Source of the DNA: Candidatus Bathyarchaeota archaeon
GTDB taxonomy: Archaea; Thermoproteota; Bathyarchaeia; Bathyarchaeales; Bathyarchaeaceae
Direction of reading: 5' to 3'
Assembly: GCA_026967815.1 (NCBI GenBank)
Contig: JAPUUO010000038.1
Span: 1-11,569 of the forward strand
Length of the DNA: 11,569 nucleotides
This document shows positions 7,059 through 11,569 of this stretch, piece after piece. Below the pieces are notes generated by a model, which saw only the letters and a program-made list of their open reading frames with translations, had not been told where the DNA came from and did no database searches. Each line of letters begins with the position of its first letter. Positions within the stretch are counted from its first letter, which is position 1. The position numbers and the translations under genes are program-made.

Positions 7059-7497
7059 AAGTGCAGAGTTGCTTTAGGCTTTCATGATGTTTCTGGAAAA
7101 ACGCTCGGAACGCGTTTGTAAGATTGTATTTTTCCACTTCGTTTAGTGAGGTCCATCTGGCTTCAAGCACGTCGTCTGCATTTTTTAGGATTCCACCCTT
7201 GATTTTGGCTAAAAAGTTGACTACGACAAATTGATATTGAACACGTCCTTTTTCGTCTCGTGTGATGCTGTCAAATACATCTATAAGTCTCTCCACTTCT
7301 ATATCCAAGCCACATTCTTCTTTCACTTCTCGAACAACGGCGTTTTGGACCAACTCGCCCAACTCCACAAGTCCGCCCGGTATGCTCCATCTACCTTGTC
7401 CAGGCTTTGCTCCACGCCTGATGAGAAGAAGCTTTCCGTTTTCAAGGATAAGCGCGCCAGCACCAACAATAGGACGCGTGGGATATTCTCGATTCAA
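7051..7497 (-). CDS. Nudix hydrolase
   Basis: Nudix enzymes hydrolyse nucleoside diphosphates linked to another group, including damaged nucleotides, ADP-ribose and NADH. The complete box G-x5-E-x7-REVKEECGL is present. It begins at the second G of SIPGGL and follows the usual RRGAKPGQGRW lead and PIVGAGALIL strand. The length is about 148 residues with the preferred start, TTG at 7495-7497 (protein beginning MNREYPTRP). GGAAGG (7506-7511) lies eight bases before it, and the TATA box at 7541-7550 predicts transcription from about 7520. A longer frame to TTG 7554 exists but would begin upstream of that TATA box. The gene sits between herA (convergent, 8-base overlap) and mre11 (divergent). The substrate cannot be told from sequence. 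Sanitising oxidised nucleotides would suit a repair neighbourhood, but that is only inference. Confidence 0.92.
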   Translation of the reverse strand: MNREYPTRPIVGAGALILENGKLLLIRRGAKPGQGRWSIPGGLVELGELVQNAVVREVKEECGLDIEVERLIDVFDSITRDEKGRVQYQFVVVNFLAKIKGGILKNADDVLEARWTSLNEVEKYNLTNAFRAFFQKHHESLKQLCTSR

Positions 7498-7516
7498 AGT
7501 CTGAACCTTCCAAATC

Positions 7517-7534
7517 CACAGTATTTTCACTGTG
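7517..7534. promoter_or_regulatory. 6-base-arm dyad in the Nudix/mre11 divergent region
   Basis: CACAGT and ACTGTG are separated by six bases (ATTTTC) with no mismatch. The dyad covers the predicted transcription start of the Nudix gene and lies just upstream of the TATA box as read toward mre11. It may be a regulatory site. Six-base arms are not rare enough to exclude chance. Confidence 0.35.
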
Positions 7535-7540
7535 CTCTCA

Positions 7541-7550
7541 TATTTAAAAG
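7541..7550. promoter_or_regulatory. TATA box serving mre11-rad50 and the Nudix gene
   Basis: TATTTAAAAG has a symmetric TTTAAA core. Read on the + strand it predicts a start near 7571, giving a 20-base leader that contains the mre11 ribosome site GGAG (7578-7581). Read on the - strand it predicts a start near 7520, giving a leader of about 22 bases with the Nudix ribosome site. Both predictions fit well, so a shared bidirectional box is likely. Confidence 0.55.
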
Positions 7551-7590
7551 GCAATCCACCAAATAGTTAAAGAGAAAGGAGACTGTGACA

Positions 7591-8799
7591 GTGAAGCCCT
7601 TTAGCTTCGTCCACGTGTCTGACTTGCATTTGGGCTACACACAGTATAACTTGGATGTGAGACGCCAAGACTTTAGCAACGTCTTCAGAGAGGTTGTGGA
7701 CAAAACCCTAAAGTTGAAGCCTGATTTCATGATTGTAGCCGGCGACCTGTTTCATCATGCTAGACCGTCAAATGTTACTTTAGAAACGGCAATCACCAAT
7801 TTTCGAAGACTAAGGGAAGCTGGCATAATCGTGCTTGCTGTTGACGGTGGACACGACACGGCGCCCAACGTGGTCACTGGCACCATTTTAAATCCACTGG
7901 ACAGCGCGGGCTTAATCTACTACTTGCCCCGTCACGAAGGCGCTTGCTGGCGGAATGCAAGCTGCTATGTTTATGGAGTGCCCAACTTCCGAACCAGACA
8001 ACGAACAGAAGAGCAGTTGCCCCGTTTTTTAGAGCAACAGAAGCCTTCGCCAACCCCTTCCCTTTTCAATATTTTTGTTTTTCACATGGCTTTAGATCTT
8101 CCATATATTACACCGCCTTACGTGGAAGCTGAAGCTTCACCAGAGATGATTCCAGAAGGCTTCAACTACTTTGCTACTGGCCATGTTCATAAACCGTCTA
8201 GTGGCAAGTTTAAGAATGGCTTACTTGTTTATAACGGCTGCACTGAAACCGTGAGCTACGAGGATGCTGAAATCAAGAAGGGTTTCTACCATGTGGAAGT
8301 GAATGAGAAAGGTGTTCCAAACCTTAATCGGATTAGGCTTGAAAAACCACGGCGTTTTGTGATTTTGAAACGCAATTTTAGCAATGTTTCTCCAGCTAAG
8401 ATTACAGAAACGGCGGCTGAACTCGTGAAAGAAGCGGATCAAGAAGGTGTAGTCATCATTCCTGTACTAGAAGGAGTTCTGCCTGCTGAAGCTAATCGTT
8501 CCGAGGTTGACATCATGCAGATTAGAAACGCTGCAAAAAAAGCGTTACTAGTTCGTCCTATTTCGCGCCTTCGGGAAATCGATGTTTCAGAAGAGGTCGT
8601 CCGATCCATATTCGAAGGCGAGTTGAAAGACTTGAAAACGAAGGCTTTCGAATATTTCCTCCAAATCTTTAGTGAACGCCACAGTGGGGAAGAAGCTGAA
8701 AAAATTTCGAGATTAGCAGTCAACATTCTCGAACCATTAGTGAGAAAAGACGAAGACAAAGTGCGAGAAGAATTGGAGACTTTTCTACATGAGAGTTAA
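7591..8799 (+). CDS. mre11: Mre11 nuclease, variant motif III
   Basis: Mre11 is the Mn-dependent exo/endonuclease of the Mre11-Rad50 complex that recognises and trims double-strand breaks. Start GTG 7591 is chosen because GGAG (7578-7581) is nine bases upstream. GTG 7585 is only three bases from it and adds just two residues. The product is 402 residues. Phosphodiesterase motifs are SDLHLG (D11, H13), AGDLFHH (D52, H55), DGGHD (85-89), FHMAL (H165) and GHVH (H198, H200). Motif III normally reads GNHD, with the Asn binding both metals. Here the base sequence clearly gives Gly at that position (residue 87), while the following His88 and Asp89 are kept. The C-terminal third holds the capping domain and a Rad50-binding helical end. 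It overlaps rad50 by 11 bases, which implies coupled translation. Despite the substitution, the rest of the protein looks intact. Confidence 0.95.
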   Translation: MKPFSFVHVSDLHLGYTQYNLDVRRQDFSNVFREVVDKTLKLKPDFMIVAGDLFHHARPSNVTLETAITNFRRLREAGIIVLAVDGGHDTAPNVVTGTILNPLDSAGLIYYLPRHEGACWRNASCYVYGVPNFRTRQRTEEQLPRFLEQQKPSPTPSLFNIFVFHMALDLPYITPPYVEAEASPEMIPEGFNYFATGHVHKPSSGKFKNGLLVYNGCTETVSYEDAEIKKGFYHVEVNEKGVPNLNRIRLEKPRRFVILKRNFSNVSPAKITETAAELVKEADQEGVVIIPVLEGVLPAEANRSEVDIMQIRNAAKKALLVRPISRLREIDVSEEVVRSIFEGELKDLKTKAFEYFLQIFSERHSGEEAEKISRLAVNILEPLVRKDEDKVREELETFLHES

Positions 8800-10876
8800 A
8801 AACGTAGAGCTAGAAAACATTCGCTCCCACGTTAAATCCAAGATTCCATTTGGCAGCGGCTTCAACTGCATAGTTGGCGGTGTCGGATGCGGAAAATCCA
8901 GCGTGCTCTATGCTATAGACTTCGTGTTTTTCGGTGACCCAATAGGCAGAAGCTTCGAATATCTTCTCAGAGAAGGTGAAGACGCGTGCAAGGCGACTAT
9001 GCAATTTGTGCATGCCAGCAAAACCTACACGCTTACACGAGCCCTAAAGAGACGAGGCAAGAGCATAAGCCAAGACACCGATCAGCTCAAACTTTACGAA
9101 GACAACAAACTGGTTGCCAGTCTCAAAAGCGGAGCAGTTGCGGAACAATTGAAAGCCATCACCGGACTGGATAAAGATATCTTCCGAGAAATTGTTTGGG
9201 TTAGACAAGAGCAGTTAAAAGAATTATTGAACATGAGACCAAGAGAACGCCAAAAAAGACTGGACGAGCTGTTTGGACTTTCGGACTACGAAGCTGCATG
9301 GAGCAACATGCTCGGAGTTCAAAAAGAATACGAAGGCCAAAAGAAAGTCTACGAGAGGGACTTCGACATACTCGGGATGGACAAGCTTCAAGCTGAATAC
9401 CACAAATCGGTTGAAGAACTCTCGCTGATCGAAGGCGAATTCGAAGAGTTGAAAAAGAAGCTCGCAGAAGCTGAGACCTCTCTCCATGAAGCCACTGTAA
9501 ATCTTCAAAGTCTGGAAGAGCTGCAGAAGCAAACCGAAGAGCTCATGAGAAATGAAACCAAATTGCAAACTCACATCACGAATATAAAGGACGCATGCGG
9601 CAAACTGGATAACGAAATCCAAAGGAAAGACACGTTAATCAGCAACATAACGGAACAGCTGAAATCTCTAGAAACTCAAGAAAAATCTCAACGTGAAATC
9701 CTTCAAAAACTGGGGCTAAATCCTGAACAAACGACCGGCGAACTGAGAAAGCACCTTTTGACCTTAGAACGACAAGCAAGAAGTATCGGAGGTGAGCAGG
9801 AAGCTGTCAAAAACGAAATGTCTAACAACCAGCGAAGAATCTCCAACCTTACAGCCGAGAGCAAATGTCCCTTATGTTTACAGTCTCTTGATAAAGATTA
9901 CAAAACGAGTCTTATGGAAAGGATGACACAGGAGAACTCTGAACGAGAGAAACGCATAACTGAGTTACAGACAAACCTTGACGAACTGGAAAATCTGCGC
10001 AACGTTGTTGATCAGGTTGCCTTAAACTTGCAAACCCTTGCGCCAAAAATTAATGACCTGCAGAACAGAATCACAGAAGAAAGGCAGTCTCTAGATAAGC
10101 TTTCAGTAGAATTCAAAGAAAGACAGAAACAGAAGAAGGAGTTCCGAGAGCAACTTGACATCGTTCAAACTGAAATCACCAAATTTGACCTCGCACAACT
10201 AGAACTAACCAGAGAACTCCGAGATGAAGCCTTCATTCAATTCTCAGAGTTAAAGAGTCGCTTACAATTGAAAGAAACTCGCAAACAGGACATTGGAACC
10301 AGAATTGAAGAGCTTAAACAACGATTAGACAACGCGCAGCAAAAGATAGAACGTATGGAAAAAATTGGAAGATTGCTGGAGATCATTAGTGGAATTCGAG
10401 GCGCCTATCGAAGCATTCAGCCTCAACTTAGAAGCGATTTCGTCACCTATCTCCAAAGAATGATCCAGCAAGTTTTAGACGACCTCGTTGGAACCGCTGG
10501 ACCCACACTTATGGCGAAGATCGATGAAACCTACACGCCTATTGTTCAAAGCGAGGAAGGCTACGAACGATATACAAGTTACATTTCAGGCGGCGAACGA
10601 ACCTTGCTGGCTTTCGCTTACCGTTTGGGACTAGGACGACTTATCATGCAGTCGAGAACTGGACATGAACTCTACATACTATTTCTAGACGAGCCCACGG
10701 AAAGCCTAGGCAGAGAAGACGGCTCAATAGACCGACTAGCTGAAGCCATATCTCGCCTCAAGGCAATTGAACAGATAATCGCCGTGACTCATAGCGAAGC
10801 CTTCGCCGAAAAAGCTGAACACGTTATACGCGTTGAAAAAGAAAACAACGTCAGCAGAGTTTCGGTTGAGGAGTAA
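8789..10876 (+). CDS. rad50: Rad50 ATPase with zinc hook, short coiled coil
   Basis: Rad50 is the SMC-like ATPase that clamps DNA and controls Mre11. In 695 residues all expected parts are visible: Walker A GGVGCGKSS at 30-38, Q-loop VWVRQEQL at 136-143, a first heptad-rich arm at about 170-350, zinc hook CPLC at 360-363, a second arm at about 370-535, ABC signature YISGGERTLLAFA at 598-610, Walker B LYILFLDEPTESLG at 628-641, and the switch histidine in AVTHSE at 665-670. Archaeal Rad50 proteins such as that of Pyrococcus furiosus are nearer 880 residues, so each arm here is shorter. The ATG at 8789 lies inside the end of mre11 in another frame. No other good start is near, and MRVKNVELENIRSH matches the family N terminus. 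Because the hook is placed centrally and the arms are balanced, an internal deletion of one arm is unlikely. Confidence 0.96.
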   Translation: MRVKNVELENIRSHVKSKIPFGSGFNCIVGGVGCGKSSVLYAIDFVFFGDPIGRSFEYLLREGEDACKATMQFVHASKTYTLTRALKRRGKSISQDTDQLKLYEDNKLVASLKSGAVAEQLKAITGLDKDIFREIVWVRQEQLKELLNMRPRERQKRLDELFGLSDYEAAWSNMLGVQKEYEGQKKVYERDFDILGMDKLQAEYHKSVEELSLIEGEFEELKKKLAEAETSLHEATVNLQSLEELQKQTEELMRNETKLQTHITNIKDACGKLDNEIQRKDTLISNITEQLKSLETQEKSQREILQKLGLNPEQTTGELRKHLLTLERQARSIGGEQEAVKNEMSNNQRRISNLTAESKCPLCLQSLDKDYKTSLMERMTQENSEREKRITELQTNLDELENLRNVVDQVALNLQTLAPKINDLQNRITEERQSLDKLSVEFKERQKQKKEFREQLDIVQTEITKFDLAQLELTRELRDEAFIQFSELKSRLQLKETRKQDIGTRIEELKQRLDNAQQKIERMEKIGRLLEIISGIRGAYRSIQPQLRSDFVTYLQRMIQQVLDDLVGTAGPTLMAKIDETYTPIVQSEEGYERYTSYISGGERTLLAFAYRLGLGRLIMQSRTGHELYILFLDEPTESLGREDGSIDRLAEAISRLKAIEQIIAVTHSEAFAEKAEHVIRVEKENNVSRVSVEE

Positions 10877-10941
10877 CTCAAAAAATTTATCGTTCACACA
10901 TCTTAACCCTCTTCAACAAGCTCACTGGGCTTGATATAAAG

Positions 10942-11343
10942 ATGAATCGAGAAAAAATCCTTAGTGCCATCACATCTGCGATTAGTCACTTGAAGAATTC
11001 TATGAAACTGTTTTCAAACAAGAATCAGGAAGAAACTTTCAACATGGCTTGGCGAGCTTCATCCGATGTTGAATATTGCCTTTTCCTTCTTTCTCTTCTT
11101 CACCCCGGCGCAGTTGAAAGCTTCTCTCTGAAACGTAAATCCATGTCTAAACAGATGGAAACACAACAAGCTCTCATTTCCGCTCTGAACATGCTTAAAG
11201 AAGCCAAAAGCAACATTGAAAGCAACGATTCAGCTGAGGCTCATAAGAAAACTTGGCAAGCACGAATCTACCTTTTAAAGGTGCAAGAAAATTTCGAAAA
11301 GAAACGAAAGACTGGCACAGAGCTGTCTTCTACTCGCTCCTAG
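10942..11343 (+). CDS. Small all-helical protein with internal duplication, function unknown
   Basis: A 133-residue protein I do not recognise. It has no signal peptide or membrane helix and appears wholly alpha-helical. Residues 9-50 and 77-118 align without a gap: A9/A77, S12/S80, A13/A81, L17/L85, K18/K86, E31/E99, W37/W105 and A39/A107 are identical, and several other positions are similar. The product therefore looks like two copies of a helical hairpin joined by a basic linker (about 55-74). The copies suggest a helical-bundle protein or a binding partner of something longer. It starts 65 bases after rad50. No Shine-Dalgarno site is clear before the ATG, and an A/T-rich stretch near 10881-10890 is a possible but weak promoter, so readthrough from mre11-rad50 is possible. 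Its last 14 bases overlap the convergent eL22-like gene. A link to repair rests on position only. Confidence 0.75.
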   Translation: MNREKILSAITSAISHLKNSMKLFSNKNQEETFNMAWRASSDVEYCLFLLSLLHPGAVESFSLKRKSMSKQMETQQALISALNMLKEAKSNIESNDSAEAHKKTWQARIYLLKVQENFEKKRKTGTELSSTRS

Positions 11344-11569
11344 CTTCTCTTCGTGTCTTTATCATCAAGACGTTTTCTCCGCTGGAAATCACCCGGAACT
11401 CACCCTTTAACTCTGCCTTGTGCAGAAATTTGCGAAGAAGCACGCGCAGATAGGCTTTTGGTGGAACAGTCTTTCCCTCGTTTCCAGTCTTCACGGTGAT
11501 TTCGTTACTGCCCACGTCGATTTTGGCTTTAATCTTCTCCTCTAAGAATTCTGCAAGTTCCTTGATGCT
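11330..11569 (-). CDS. Ribosomal protein eL22-like, N terminus outside window
   Basis: The open frame continues to the window edge. The GTG at 11515 is internal, since 18 more codons (SIKELAEFLEEKIKAKID) precede it. The 79 visible residues match the pattern of eukaryotic large-subunit protein eL22: a helix like its FEQFLQERIK, a beta strand NEITVKTG, then VPPKAYLRVLLRKFL and HKAELKGEFRVIS, equivalent to the VPFSKRYLKYLTKKYL and LRDWLRVVA stretch, and a final strand LMIKTRRE. The eukaryotic protein has an acidic tail, absent here. In eukaryotes eL22 binds large-subunit rRNA, and the archaeal function is presumed the same. This identification is by remembered pattern and should be tested by profile search. 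It is convergent with the duplicated helical gene, overlapping by 14 bases. Confidence 0.75.
   Translation of the reverse strand, partial: SIKELAEFLEEKIKAKIDVGSNEITVKTGNEGKTVPPKAYLRVLLRKFLHKAELKGEFRVISSGENVLMIKTRREARSE

Noticed and set aside
7498..7554. Upstream extension of the Nudix protein to TTG 7554
   Set aside because: It would place the start codon inside the TATA box region. The Nudix domain begins after TTG 7497, which has its own GGAAGG ribosome site.
9224..9622. 132-residue antisense frame opposite the first Rad50 arm
   Set aside because: Long antisense frames are common opposite Glu/Lys/Leu-rich coiled coils. The Phe/Leu-rich translation is the expected mirror.
4465..10876. HerA-containing antiviral defence system
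   Set aside because: HerA defence systems pair the ATPase with SIR2 or DUF4297 effectors. Here HerA is with NurA, Mre11 and Rad50, the housekeeping recombination set.
10917..10933. Possible terminator hairpin after rad50 (CAAGC/GCTTG)
   Set aside because: Five-base arms around a seven-base loop with no following T run. Not distinguishable from chance.
1..11569. CRISPR arrays, insertion sequences, tRNA or rRNA genes
   Set aside because: No regularly spaced direct repeats, transposase motifs, long terminal inverted repeats or cloverleaf-like segments were seen on reading.

Overview
The window comes from an archaeon. Supporting genes are a GatE subunit of the archaea-specific GatDE amidotransferase, an end-resection gene set (NurA, HerA, Mre11, Rad50), and an eL22-like ribosomal protein. 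Shine-Dalgarno sites read GGTGA or GGAG, TATA boxes have a TTTAAA core, and GTG and TTG starts are common. Moderate base composition, mesophile-like proteins and the eL22 gene suggest a TACK lineage such as Bathyarchaeia. This placement is an inference and was not tested.

Layout. 1-1796 (+): gatE, with its 5' end outside the window. 1827-2636 (-): an eight-helix membrane protein resembling the sensor region of signalling proteins but with no output domain. 2857-4373: three small two-domain proteins, two on + and one on -, each with an N-terminal alpha/beta module and a C-terminal winged helix. The first two are clear paralogs and the third is probably related. 4465-7058 (+): nurA-herA, divergent from the third winged-helix gene. 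7051-7497 (-): a Nudix hydrolase, convergent with herA and divergent from mre11. 7591-10876 (+): mre11-rad50, overlapping by 11 bases. 10942-11343 (+): a small helical protein with an internal duplication. 11330-11569 (-): an eL22-like protein, cut by the window end and overlapping its convergent neighbour by 14 bases.

How the genes work together. HerA translocase with NurA nuclease, and Mre11-Rad50, form the archaeal machinery that processes DNA double-strand breaks before strand exchange. Here they sit in two transcription units separated by the Nudix gene. The winged-helix cluster lies directly upstream. The 91-base divergent region between the third winged-helix gene and nurA holds a perfect 9-base-arm dyad beside a symmetric TATA box. 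That is the arrangement expected of a self-regulating regulator that also controls nurA-herA. Similar dyads lie in the promoter of the first winged-helix gene and in the Nudix/mre11 divergent region.

Points most worth a second look are the winged-helix cluster and its dyads, the Mre11 variant in which the metal-binding Asn of motif III is Gly, the archaeal eL22, and the duplicated helical protein after rad50. No stretch longer than 300 bases lacks a gene. I saw no CRISPR array, transposon, tRNA or rRNA.
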